This document shows, piece after piece, positions 33,626-41,256 of a stretch of DNA of 59,444 bases (within the stretch, counting starts at the first letter, position 1; each line of letters starts with the position of its first letter). Position numbers and translations under genes: made by a program. The notes beneath the pieces were generated by a model, which saw nothing but the letters and a program-made list of their open reading frames with translations, did not search any database and was not told the DNA's origin. The stretch comes from Nodosilinea sp. LEGE 07298 (lineage in GTDB: Bacteria; Cyanobacteriota; Cyanobacteriia; Phormidesmidales; Phormidesmidaceae), in contig NZ_JADEXE010000008.1 of the NCBI RefSeq assembly GCF_015207265.1, forward strand, positions 1 to 59,444, in the 5' to 3' direction.

Positions 33626-35653
33626 ATGGCCCAAGATCATACGCATCACTCTAAAACACATCATGGCCATGTAGGCCACGGCTCTTCCTCTGTCCATGAT
33701 AAGCATGCTGGTCATAGCCCTGAGATTTTCCGCAGACGGTTTTTTGTCTGCCTGGTGCTGACCCTACCAGTTCTGTATTTTTCGCCTTCTTTTCAGCAGT
33801 GGTTTGGCTATCAGGCCATTCGGTTTACTGGCTCTGAATTAGTGAGCCCTCTTTTAAGTGTGGTGATCTATGGCTATGGCGGCTGGGTATTTTTAAAGGG
33901 TGCCTGGATTGAGCTACAGAGCAAAATCGGGATGATGACCCTGGTTGCTTTAGCCATTACAGTTGCATTTGTCTACAGTGTGGCTGTTTCTTTTGGGTTA
34001 GAGGGTGAGCCATTCTACTGGGAGCTAGCTACCTTAGTCACCATCATGTTGCTAGGCCATTGGATAGAAATGGCCTCGGTGCAAGGGGCTAGCCGCGCCC
34101 TAGAGCACCTAGCAAATCTGGTGCCAACAACAGCCCATCGTTTTAGGGCAGGCAAGCTCGAAGAGGTTTCAGTCGAGAGTTTGCAGCCCAGCGATACCAT
34201 TCTTGTCAGACCCGGCGAACAAATTCCGATCGATGGCGAGGTGATTGAAGGAGCCTCTAGCGTTAACGAAGCCTTTTTGACTGGCGAGTCTCGTCCTGTC
34301 ATCAAACAGGTGGGAGATGAGGCCGTAGGTGGCTCTGTCAATGGCGAAGGAGCACTCACCTTAAAAATCATTCGGACAGGCGAGCAGACGACGCTGAGCC
34401 AAATCATGCGTCTGGTAGAAGAGGCACAGTCATCGCGCAGCCGATATCAGGCTCTAGCGGATCAACTGGCCTATTGGCTGACCTTGACTGCGATCGCAGT
34501 TGGCGTACTGACCTTTGTCGTTTGGCTGTCGGTAGGCCCATCATTGACTTTTGCGATTAATCGGGCCGTAACCGTACTCGTTATCACCTGTCCCCATGCC
34601 TTAGGCTTGGCCATTCCCCTAGTAATTGTCAATGCTACGTCCCTATCGGCAAAGCATGGCATCTTAGTGCGGAACCGTGAAGCGTTTGAACGAGCGCGTA
34701 AGATTCAGGTGATCGCCTTCGATAAAACTGGCACCTTAACCGAGGGTGAATTTGGGGTTCGCCATATTTTCACAGACGCTGTGGACGAACCGAATGCGCT
34801 GGCGATCGCAGCCTCACTAGAAACCTTTTCAGAGCATCCGCTAGGAGCAGCCATTGTGCGGGAAGCAGAAGCCAGACAAACCAAGTTGCCTGGTGGCACG
34901 GACTTTCGAGCGGTGGCTGGCAAAGGGGTCGAGGGTACAGTAAACGGACGTCGCTATCGGGTTGGGCGACCTGAGTGGGCCGAAGAACTGGCGCTATCGG
35001 TGGCAGACTCGCTACAGGCCGGGCTAGTGACCATTGAGCAGCGTGGAGAAAGCGCGATCGCGCTGATGGACGACAAGCAGCTTCTGGCACTGTTTGGGCT
35101 AGCCGATAAAGTCCGTGCTCAATCTCTCCGGGCGATCGAGCAGCTACAGGCCATGGGATTGGAGGTTGTCATGATCACAGGCGATGCTGAAGCCGTCGCT
35201 AAATCAGTGGCCGATGAGTTGGGCATCGATCGCTACTATGCCCGAGTCTTACCGCAAGATAAGGCATCTCTCATCCGCAAACTGAAATCAGAAAAGCCCG
35301 TTGCGTTTGTCGGCGATGGCATCAATGATGCACCAGCCATGCTTGAAGCCAACTTAGCTCTCGCCATTGGGGCTGGCACCAACGTTGCGATTGAATCTGC
35401 CAATCTGGTCTTAATCAAGAGCGATCCAATCGATGCAACCTATGCTCTAAAGCTGGCCAAAGCAACTTACGGCAAGATGATCCAAAACTTGTTTTGGGCA
35501 ACCGGCTACAACGTAGTTGGCATTCCGCTTGCAGCTGGAGTCGCCTATCCCTTTGGCATTCTGCTAACCCCAGCCGTAGGGGCAATTTTCATGAGCGTTT
35601 CAACTGTCGTAGTGTCTATCAATGCGATGTTACTACGCCGAGTCAAATTATAA
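33626..35653 (+). CDS. CopB-type heavy-metal P-type ATPase (P1B-3, CPH motif)
   Basis: A 675-residue pump. The N-terminus is His-rich ([15 protein letters not shown]) instead of carrying a CxxC HMA domain. The ion motif is CPH ([13 protein letters not shown], near residue 320), typical of CopB/P1B-3 ATPases that act on Cu(II), Cu(I) or Ag(I). Phosphorylation loop [19 protein letters not shown] and [10 protein letters not shown] are intact. Base composition is more AT-rich than the copA region, hinting at a different origin. It is followed by a separate HMA chaperone gene 27 bp downstream, which could replace the missing domain. A CopR-like repeat lies upstream. Confidence 0.9.
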   Translation: MAQDHTHHSKTHHGHVGHGSSSVHDKHAGHSPEIFRRRFFVCLVLTLPVLYFSPSFQQWFGYQAIRFTGSELVSPLLSVVIYGYGGWVFLKGAWIELQSKIGMMTLVALAITVAFVYSVAVSFGLEGEPFYWELATLVTIMLLGHWIEMASVQGASRALEHLANLVPTTAHRFRAGKLEEVSVESLQPSDTILVRPGEQIPIDGEVIEGASSVNEAFLTGESRPVIKQVGDEAVGGSVNGEGALTLKIIRTGEQTTLSQIMRLVEEAQSSRSRYQALADQLAYWLTLTAIAVGVLTFVVWLSVGPSLTFAINRAVTVLVITCPHALGLAIPLVIVNATSLSAKHGILVRNREAFERARKIQVIAFDKTGTLTEGEFGVRHIFTDAVDEPNALAIAASLETFSEHPLGAAIVREAEARQTKLPGGTDFRAVAGKGVEGTVNGRRYRVGRPEWAEELALSVADSLQAGLVTIEQRGESAIALMDDKQLLALFGLADKVRAQSLRAIEQLQAMGLEVVMITGDAEAVAKSVADELGIDRYYARVLPQDKASLIRKLKSEKPVAFVGDGINDAPAMLEANLALAIGAGTNVAIESANLVLIKSDPIDATYALKLAKATYGKMIQNLFWATGYNVVGIPLAAGVAYPFGILLTPAVGAIFMSVSTVVVSINAMLLRRVKL

Positions 35654-35680
35654 ATGCATTGTTTACTAAGGTGAATATTT

Positions 35681-35911
35681 ATGCATATTAGCACGCTCGA
35701 AATAGAAGGAATGATGTGCAGTGGATGTGGCGAAATTATTGAGAGGGCAGCCGAAAAAATTCCTGGCATTGAAAAATGCACAGTCGAGTTTTCCAAAAGT
35801 CAGGCTACGGTTGTTTACGATCCTCAATTGGTGACCATGGAAACTGTGCAGAGGGCTCTGGCAGGGGCTGGATATAGTACCCAAGTTGTAGAGAATTCTT
35901 CTGTCGCTTGA
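35681..35911 (+). CDS. HMA-domain copper chaperone
   Basis: A 76-residue HMA domain with AAGGTGA before the ATG. Metal loop M12-C13-S-G-C16; the following helix and strands (IIERAAEKIPGIEKCTVEFSK, ATVVYDPQ) match the family. It lies directly after the CopB-type ATPase gene in the same operon and likely delivers metal to it. It is distinct from the CopZ at 26709 (canonical MxCxxC loop here, LACSSC there), so the plasmid carries two different chaperones, one per ATPase. Confidence 0.9.
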   Translation: MHISTLEIEGMMCSGCGEIIERAAEKIPGIEKCTVEFSKSQATVVYDPQLVTMETVQRALAGAGYSTQVVENSSVA

Positions 35912-35967
35912 GTCGATCAATATGCCGAACGACTGAAAATCAAATTAAGTGAGGCAATAATCAACCT

Positions 35968-36204
35968 ATGACTAACGACTCTTCGACAAGCTTTTGGTGG
36001 CGATCTCCGTCTGGCATTGCGCTGCTAGTATTCTTAGGAATTGCCGCATTCTTTCTATTCACCGAGCATCTCGCTCACATTATTCCTGTGTTGCCGTGGC
36101 TGTTTCTATTGGCCTGCCCCTTAATGCATGTCTTTATGCACGGTAGCCCCGGAGGACATCACGGGCATAGCCGTCATAATTCGCCTCAAGGAGATGAGAA
36201 ATGA
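35968..36204 (+). CDS. DUF2933 small membrane protein
   Basis: A 78-residue protein with two TM helices (GIALLVFLGIAAFFLFTEH; VLPWLFLLACPLMHVFMHG) joined by a short loop, and a His-rich end (GHHGHSRHN). The LLACPLMHxFMHG-H pattern is that of DUF2933, small proteins found in copper-resistance clusters. The Cys/Met/His row in TM2 and the tail suggests metal handling in the membrane. Its stop overlaps the start of the next gene (ATGA), so the two are coupled. Confidence 0.85.
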   Translation: MTNDSSTSFWWRSPSGIALLVFLGIAAFFLFTEHLAHIIPVLPWLFLLACPLMHVFMHGSPGGHHGHSRHNSPQGDEK

Positions 36205-36866
36205 ATAACGCTCCTGCCTATGGTCTTTGGTCGTTGGTGATTATTAATTCTCTAGTATTCATCATTTTTGCGGTTAGCTTTACGAAGCCAAAGAGTGCTC
36301 GTGATTGGCGATCGTTTGGGGTATTTTCTGCCTTCATCGTCGCGCTTTTCACCGAAATGTATGGCATTCCTGTCACCGTCTATCTGCTTTCAGGCTGGCT
36401 ACAGAGCCGCTATCCTAGCTTAGACCCTCTATCCCACGATGCCGGACATCTCTGGTGGACAATTTTAGGACTCGGAGGCAACCCTCACTTTAACCCTATT
36501 CACCTGCTTAGCAATTTAGTAGTTTTGAGTGGGTTCATCCTATTATCTTCTGCTTGGAGAGTACTCTATGGGGCGCAGCAAAACCATCAGCTTGCGATCA
36601 CCGGCCCCTACTCAAGGGTACGACATCCTCAATATGGTGCATTTGTCTTGATCATGTTTGGATTCTTGCTGCAATGGCCCACTATTCTCACGCTGCCGAT
36701 GTTTCCCTTTTTAGTCTGGATGTATGTCCGTTTAGCCCATCAAGAAGAGCGTGAAGCCTTGACGGAATTTGGCGAGGAATATGCTCAGTATGCGGCCAGG
36801 GTACCTGCCTTTTTCCCACATTTTGGTGCCGCTGACAGGCAAGGTGAAGACTTCCCACATGTGTAA
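36201..36866 (+). CDS. Isoprenylcysteine carboxyl methyltransferase-like membrane protein
   Basis: A 221-residue protein with about five TM helices. The C-terminal half has the ICMT/PEMT pattern: TGPYSRVRHPQYGAF, then HQEEREALTEFGEEYAQYAARVPAFFPHF, which binds SAM. Such proteins are frequent next to DUF2933 genes in metal-resistance clusters, but the substrate in bacteria is unknown. It begins inside the DUF2933 stop codon. The role in this operon is inferred from position only. Confidence 0.85.
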   Translation: MNNAPAYGLWSLVIINSLVFIIFAVSFTKPKSARDWRSFGVFSAFIVALFTEMYGIPVTVYLLSGWLQSRYPSLDPLSHDAGHLWWTILGLGGNPHFNPIHLLSNLVVLSGFILLSSAWRVLYGAQQNHQLAITGPYSRVRHPQYGAFVLIMFGFLLQWPTILTLPMFPFLVWMYVRLAHQEEREALTEFGEEYAQYAARVPAFFPHFGAADRQGEDFPHV

Positions 36867-36883
36867 TTACAGGAGTAACCATT

Positions 36884-36988
36884 ATGGAAGGCAACAAAAT
36901 GGATCGTAAGACATGGCTATCTGGTTCAGTGGGCTTAATCGTTCTATTCGGGAGCTGCTGTGAAGTCTGGCAACGGTCTTGCTTCTAA
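36884..36988 (+). CDS. 34-residue peptide fragment, possibly a truncated gene
   Basis: AGGAGT precedes the ATG by nine bases. The frame encodes a short hydrophilic start (MEGNKMDRKTW), a hydrophobic stretch with SGSVGLIVLFGSCCEVW and a stop. The 3' end overlaps the convergent DUF305 gene. It looks like the beginning of an exported or lipoprotein-like protein cut off by the junction with the next segment. Weak support. Confidence 0.3.
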   Translation: MEGNKMDRKTWLSGSVGLIVLFGSCCEVWQRSCF

Positions 36989-37522
36989 CTCAGCTTGTGC
37001 AGTAACCAAACCGTTGTCTCGAATGTCAGAAATTAGCCACTCCATCTCGTTGATCTCTCGGCGCTGGGCCTCGATGATGCTATCGGCCAGTTCGCGCACC
37101 CGCAGATCTTGGATCTGGGCTCGCTCGCTGGTCAAGATGGCAATTGAGTGGTGAGGAATCATACCTTCCATATAATCGACGTCGCTCACCGTAACTTGGC
37201 TGCGCACCAGCCATAGCGAAGCTCCAAATAGCACAATGGCACTTACATAGATGGCAATATTAGCACTGCGACTCTTGTACATGTGCAGCATGTAAGACAG
37301 CATAATCACCATCATCGCAGCCCCCATGATCAGCGCCATGAAGACCCGCGTTTCACTAAACCAAGCATGGTCGAGAATTTGATAGGAATGCAGATACATT
37401 AGGAAGAACATCACAACGATTGATGTTCCAATCATTGCCAGGAACCGGAGATAACTACCTGACATTTCCTGATTATGGCCAGCATCTGCGTGGTCTTTGG
37501 TGATTTCTTTGTTAGTAGTCAT
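36944..37522 (-). CDS. Membrane protein with C-terminal DUF305 domain
   Basis: A 191-residue protein from ATG 37522. Three TM helices (about 26-46, 57-80 and 87-107) precede a single DUF305 domain with YMEGMIPHHSIAILTSERA and a C-terminal helix (AQRREINEMEWLI). The HH-x-S-I-A core differs from the usual HHxGAxxMA, so metal ligands are partly changed. It faces the preceding operon convergently. Third DUF305 protein in the window; the TM form is common in plasmid copper clusters. Confidence 0.85.
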   Translation of the reverse strand: MTTNKEITKDHADAGHNQEMSGSYLRFLAMIGTSIVVMFFLMYLHSYQILDHAWFSETRVFMALIMGAAMMVIMLSYMLHMYKSRSANIAIYVSAIVLFGASLWLVRSQVTVSDVDYMEGMIPHHSIAILTSERAQIQDLRVRELADSIIEAQRREINEMEWLISDIRDNGLVTAQAELEARPLPDFTAAPE

Positions 37523-37707
37523 GATCTTGCTGTTTGTGTAGAGGTATGTAGAAGTGAAAAAGTGAAGAAGCTTTCTACAGAGCTTTCCCAAACCGAAAAG
37601 CTCTATCTAAAAGCTAGCCAGCTTCACGTGATCTATTTCCATGGGATGCTATGACCTCAGCTGGCTAAGTTGAATTGAATTGAATTGAAGGGTTAGCCAA
37701 CTTCAAC

Positions 37708-38043
37708 TTACGCGGCTACGCTAGCAATCTTGCGATAGGCTTGTGCCGCAGTGCGGCAAGATTCAGCGCACTTTTTACAGTGATCCATATCGTGCTTTTC
37801 GCATTCGCTGGCGCAGGCTTCGCAAATTTCAGCGCAGGCGTTGGCCATCGGCGCGATAAAGTAAGACCCTCTCACCATCAGCGTTGCTAAGCTACGGCAG
37901 CTTTCCCCCGTGTCCAGACACATGCGAGCACACTTCACCATCTCAGGCCTGCCCATACAGGCCTCCGCACAGTGCTCACATTCCACTGCACAAGCCATGG
38001 CCTTGTCAAAGCTAGATTGATATTTTTCGTGATTGAGTAGCAT
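37708..38043 (-). CDS. Second Cys-rich four-helix copper-storage-like protein
   Basis: A 111-residue cytosolic protein from ATG 38043, with GGGAGAG upstream. It has 14 Cys in helical C-x3-C and C-x2-C steps (MACAVECEHCAEAC; NACAEICEACASEC; HCKKCAESC). It is homologous to the protein at 23488 but diverged, without its C-terminal Met patch. Expected to store Cu(I). Two CopR-like repeats lie 110-200 bp upstream but point the other way. Confidence 0.85.
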   Translation of the reverse strand: MLLNHEKYQSSFDKAMACAVECEHCAEACMGRPEMVKCARMCLDTGESCRSLATLMVRGSYFIAPMANACAEICEACASECEKHDMDHCKKCAESCRTAAQAYRKIASVAA

Positions 38044-38152
38044 AAGCGCTCTCCCTGAATTTTTATCAATAGTAAAAACTATAGGTAGAAAAGCCTTCAC
38101 CTACACCTCTCCAGGGTAGGAAGCTCAATTTCTCTCTGATTGACTAAGGCGA

Positions 38153-38169
38153 TTTCATCCTCATTTCAT
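38153..38169 (+). promoter_or_regulatory. CopR-like direct repeat
   Basis: TTTCAT-CCTCA-TTTCAT on the plus strand. At other loci the repeat lies on the coding strand of its gene, so this one points towards the short frame at 38396 and away from the Csp-like gene. Confidence 0.7.
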
Positions 38170-38222
38170 AAGTTGATGGTATTGAGATGCAGGCAATTAA
38201 TTATTTTTTCGTATTGTCTACA

Positions 38223-38239
38223 TTTCATTGATGTTTCAT
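38223..38239 (+). promoter_or_regulatory. Second CopR-like direct repeat
   Basis: TTTCAT-TGATG-TTTCAT, 54 bp after the first repeat and in the same orientation, 157 bp before the ATG at 38396. Confidence 0.7.
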
Positions 38240-38395
38240 AGCCCAATCATAACATTGCCATAAGAAATGCTAAGTATTGTTTAGCTGCCTTGTCTCTATG
38301 ATTTACTAGAATGGTTTTGCCACAAGACTTGCAGTAAGGTATAAGAGCCCTTTTCCCTATCCAAGGCTTACACAGCAATACCGAAGAGGTGATTA

Positions 38396-38476
38396 ATGAA
38401 GGCGACTTGTACAGATACACTATCCCTGTCGACCTCTTTAATCTTTTCTTTACTGATTACTGCGTCCTGCCTCTAA
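38396..38476 (+). CDS. 26-residue lipoprotein-signal-like peptide
   Basis: A very good ribosome site (AGAGGTGA) precedes ATG 38396. The frame encodes MKATCTDTLSLSTS, then IFSLLITASCL and stops, resembling a lipoprotein signal peptide cut right after the Cys. It may be the remains of a larger lipoprotein gene, such as a CopM-like gene, whose body was deleted when the minus-strand block at 38503 was joined. Two CopR-like repeats upstream support former or present expression. Confidence 0.45.
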   Translation: MKATCTDTLSLSTSLIFSLLITASCL

Positions 38477-38502
38477 ATCAGTTGAAATACTACGATAAGC
38501 AC

Positions 38503-39204
38503 TTATTCAACATGAATAATGTCTCTCATGTTGAACCAGTTGTATCGATGAATACCATACGGTAAGCCAATTAAAAAAATCAGGAACAAAATAGAAAGAA
38601 CAATTCCGAACGGTAGACCCACTGTAAAAGTTGAGCCTAGAAAAGTTAGAAAAAAGGTTGATGGAATCATGCCGAGTAGGGTTGTAGTGGCATAAATTGG
38701 CAGCGAAAGACCTGCAATACCGGCACCATAGCTAATTAGATCAAATGACAAGGCAGGAAGCAAACGCGTGATAAAGATTACCCAACCCAGATAAACTTCT
38801 CCTCGATTTTTGGAAAAATAGATGAGTTTACCCGTCAACGCACGAACAGCCGATCGCCCCAACGTATAGCCAATAAAATACGCCAGCAAGCCACCTAAGA
38901 AGCCACCAATGACACTATAAATTCCTGCCCAAACTGGCTCCCAAACCATACCAGCCGCAACCGCCAGGGGAGCGCTTGGAATAGGACTAATGACAACAGA
39001 TAAAATTAGGATGCCAATGTAGGCTAGTACTCCCAACCATCCCCAGCTTTGAATAGATTGTTCCAGTCCTTGTGCGGAGAATATATCAAAGCCTGGTTGA
39101 ACCCACACCCAGCCGCAAACCAGTAGACACAGCAACAGAATGCTGAAGGCGATCGCATTCTGACGGTTGAAAAATTGCCGCTTCTTTAGTCGCTTAAGTT
39201 TCAT
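38503..39204 (-). CDS. TVP38/TMEM64 (DedA-like) membrane protein
   Basis: A 233-residue membrane protein with about six hydrophobic segments. The family core is GGFLGGLLAYFIGYTLGRS (about 95-115), preceded by SPIPSAPLAVAAGMV and followed by a reentrant region GYGAGIAGLSLP-like. These proteins are thought to move lipids or affect envelope integrity; in mercury/copper clusters related genes are often annotated only as VTT-domain proteins. AT-rich compared with flanking RND genes. It is separated from the upstream gene by an 11-bp stem hairpin. Confidence 0.85.
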   Translation of the reverse strand: MKLKRLKKRQFFNRQNAIAFSILLLCLLVCGWVWVQPGFDIFSAQGLEQSIQSWGWLGVLAYIGILILSVVISPIPSAPLAVAAGMVWEPVWAGIYSVIGGFLGGLLAYFIGYTLGRSAVRALTGKLIYFSKNRGEVYLGWVIFITRLLPALSFDLISYGAGIAGLSLPIYATTTLLGMIPSTFFLTFLGSTFTVGLPFGIVLSILFLIFLIGLPYGIHRYNWFNMRDIIHVE

Positions 39205-39219
39205 AAAAGACTAACCAAG

Positions 39220-39257
39220 ACATTGCCCGTTGTGGCATTTTGGTTCACGGGCAATGT
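39220..39257 (-). terminator. Hairpin between the BNR-repeat and TVP38 genes
   Basis: ACATTGCCCGT pairs perfectly with ACGGGCAATGT. No clear T tract follows on the minus strand, so it may be an attenuator rather than a terminator. Confidence 0.45.
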
Positions 39258-39355
39258 GAGCACTATATAACGCCTTCACAGCGGTTTGATCGTGGCTGTC
39301 TAGCTTTTGTAGATATCCCTAGTCAGTAAGAGTGATCGTATTGTTTGACTCACGG

Positions 39356-40381
39356 TTACGAATTCAGTTCATCCCATGTTTTGCCACCGTCTTGTGATTG
39401 AAAGACGACATTATTTTCATTGACAGCATAGAGAACTTGGGAATTAGTGGGAGCAGCAGCCATGTATAAAACTATGCCCTCTAATTCATCGCTCCAAGGC
39501 TCCCAAGATTGTCCGCCATCCACGCTACGGTATAATCCAGTATCCGTAGAAGAGATACGGTATCCCAACATAGTCGTTTGATCGCCCTCTGCTTGCAATG
39601 CTAATCCGGCGATTGGAGCAGTAGCTGTACTGGGAATCAGTGACCATGCTTTGCCCGCATTCTGACTTTCATATAGCCCCGCTTGTGTTGTTGCTAACAC
39701 CCGTTCTGGATTAAGAGGATCAACATTGAGGCTAAAGGGCATTGCTTCTAAACCGCTGCCAGACGGTTGTGTCCAGGTTTGACCCGCATCGTTTGATATA
39801 AAAAAGCCTTGCTTTCCAGATGTAGCTAAGCCGTAAATGGTATCAGGGTTGCTAGGTGCGATCGCCATGGCATGAAAATCTACCCCTGGCATGGAAACTT
39901 CTTGCCAATCTAACCCTTGATTTTGGCTCACTTGAAAACCCAAGTTACCACCCTCTGGCGGATGACCACTGGCATAAAAGCGGTTTGCATCAGTGGGGTG
40001 CGCGATGAATCCCATGTAATCGTACTGCTCTTTCACCCAAAACCACTGACCTGTCTCAGATCGTTTCAACAGCCCACTGTGACTGGCAATATAAATAATT
40101 TGAGGATTGTTAGGACTGACGGTTAATCCGTGAATGTGATTATTTGCCTGCCAGTTTTCGGCTGGTTTTAGAGATGCTTCTAACGTAGTGGGTGCTGGTG
40201 CGCTATCTGTCTGGTTCGCTGGCGATTGAGGTGCAGCACTAGATAAATTGCCCTCAGTAGGCTGACTGGTACGGCTAAATAACCAGGCTGTGCATCCCAA
40301 GATCAGGAGAAATATAGTTGCCGGAACAGCGTAAGCCAGCCATTTTGTAACTTTTCCCTCGCTTGAATTTGGCTGACTCAT
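39356..40381 (-). CDS. Membrane-anchored BNR/sortilin-like beta-propeller protein
   Basis: A 341-residue protein with an N-terminal signal anchor (about 14-35), a Ser/Pro/Ala-rich linker, and a propeller containing repeated Asp-box motifs (SNDAGQTW, SQNAGKAW, SVDGGQSW, SQDGGKTW). Such F510_1955-type proteins are often labelled glycosyl hydrolases, but catalytic residues are not evident. In copper clusters they may act as binding scaffolds. It is preceded by a DUF2933-like gene 7 bp away, forming an operon. Function unknown. Confidence 0.8.
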   Translation of the reverse strand: MSQPNSSEGKVTKWLAYAVPATIFLLILGCTAWLFSRTSQPTEGNLSSAAPQSPANQTDSAPAPTTLEASLKPAENWQANNHIHGLTVSPNNPQIIYIASHSGLLKRSETGQWFWVKEQYDYMGFIAHPTDANRFYASGHPPEGGNLGFQVSQNQGLDWQEVSMPGVDFHAMAIAPSNPDTIYGLATSGKQGFFISNDAGQTWTQPSGSGLEAMPFSLNVDPLNPERVLATTQAGLYESQNAGKAWSLIPSTATAPIAGLALQAEGDQTTMLGYRISSTDTGLYRSVDGGQSWEPWSDELEGIVLYMAAAPTNSQVLYAVNENNVVFQSQDGGKTWDELNS

Positions 40382-40388
40382 AACGCCC

Positions 40389-40568
40389 TTATGGTAATTT
40401 CCTTATCATCAAAAGCATCAAAAGTGGACAGGCTTCTAGCAACAGCAGTGGTAATGCACTCAGCGTTAGTTGTAGTGCCAGTACCGCAATGGCAATGCCA
40501 ACGGCTATCAGTCCGGCTAACACTCTCCAATCAGAACACATGCCAAGAGCATTGACTTTTGTTTTCAT
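40389..40568 (-). CDS. Short DUF2933-like membrane protein
   Basis: A 59-residue protein. After MKTKVNALGMCSDWRV come two hydrophobic helices (LAGLIAVGIAIAVLALQ and LTLSALPLLLLEACPLLMLLM). The EACPLLMLLM end resembles the LLACPLMHVFM segment of the DUF2933 protein at 35968, without the His tail. Its stop lies 7 bp before the start of the BNR-repeat gene, supporting co-transcription. Confidence 0.6.
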   Translation of the reverse strand: MKTKVNALGMCSDWRVLAGLIAVGIAIAVLALQLTLSALPLLLLEACPLLMLLMIRKLP

Positions 40569-40642
40569 CGTATTGCTCTTGCTTGAGATAAAAACAATTT
40601 TATTGTCTTGGCTTGGAATTTAACGTCAGATCAATTAATTCT

Positions 40643-40677
40643 TCGCCCCGATGTCAAGCAGATTGCCATCGGGGCGA
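40643..40677 (-). terminator. Hairpin after the YtkA-like gene
   Basis: TCGCCCCGATG and CATCGGGGCGA form an 11-bp perfect stem with a 13-nt loop, just past the stop of the minus-strand gene. The T tract is poor. Confidence 0.5.
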
Positions 40678-40695
40678 TTGAATACAAGTCTGGGG

Positions 40696-41190
40696 CTACT
40701 TGGCAAAGGTAAAGCGTCCGTTCACCTTCTCCCCACCGATATCAGACAAAATAGCTACGTTATAGTCTCCTGCGGCTGTGACAGGCACCATGGCCGTGTA
40801 GTGTGCGCCATCGGCGTCATAGGTCAGCTCGATAGACTCTTGAGTTCCGTCGGGGGACTGAATTTGGGCCATGACCTTGGCGTCAGCGATCGCCTCGTGG
40901 GTGTCGCCTTTTTGTAAGAAGAAATCTAGGTGAACCCCGGTCGGCTCATTGGCCGTAACCAACTCTAGGTGGTAGGGGCCAGATTCAACCACCTGCCCTC
41001 CCTGGGAAGCCTGCATTTGCCCATCACCTCCAGCAGAGGGGGCGGGAGCCGCTTGGGTCTCAACAGCGGGTGCTTCGGCAACAGCCTCTGCGGGAGCGCT
41101 ACTTTGCTCTCCACTGCTGCCACAGGCCCCTAGGGTTAGAGCCAGGCCAAGGGCCACTACGGAAAAGGTCAGGGTTTTCTTAATGGTCAT
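40696..41190 (-). CDS. YtkA/FixH-like lipoprotein
   Basis: A 164-residue lipoprotein with lipobox LALTLGAC. An Ala/Pro/Glu-rich linker precedes a beta-sandwich domain (about 75-164) with YHLELVTANE, VHLDFFLQKGD, ELTYDADGAHYTAMVPV and GDYNVAILSDIGGEKVNGRFTF, the pattern of YtkA/FixH-like domains. Such domains occur near copper and cytochrome oxidase genes and may bind metal. It lies 66 bp after the RND pump gene in the same direction and is probably the last gene of that operon. Confidence 0.72.
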   Translation of the reverse strand: MTIKKTLTFSVVALGLALTLGACGSSGEQSSAPAEAVAEAPAVETQAAPAPSAGGDGQMQASQGGQVVESGPYHLELVTANEPTGVHLDFFLQKGDTHEAIADAKVMAQIQSPDGTQESIELTYDADGAHYTAMVPVTAAGDYNVAILSDIGGEKVNGRFTFAK

Positions 41191-41256
41191 AGCGTTGTTC
41201 CTTAAAAAGAGAAAACAGCAGGTTGTCCGGGGGCAGCGCTGAGGCCGCGAATTGGC

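Noticed and set aside
40651-40917. Plus-strand frame opposite the YtkA-like lipoprotein
   Set aside because: It lies within a lipoprotein gene with a clear signal and lipobox and has no features of its own.
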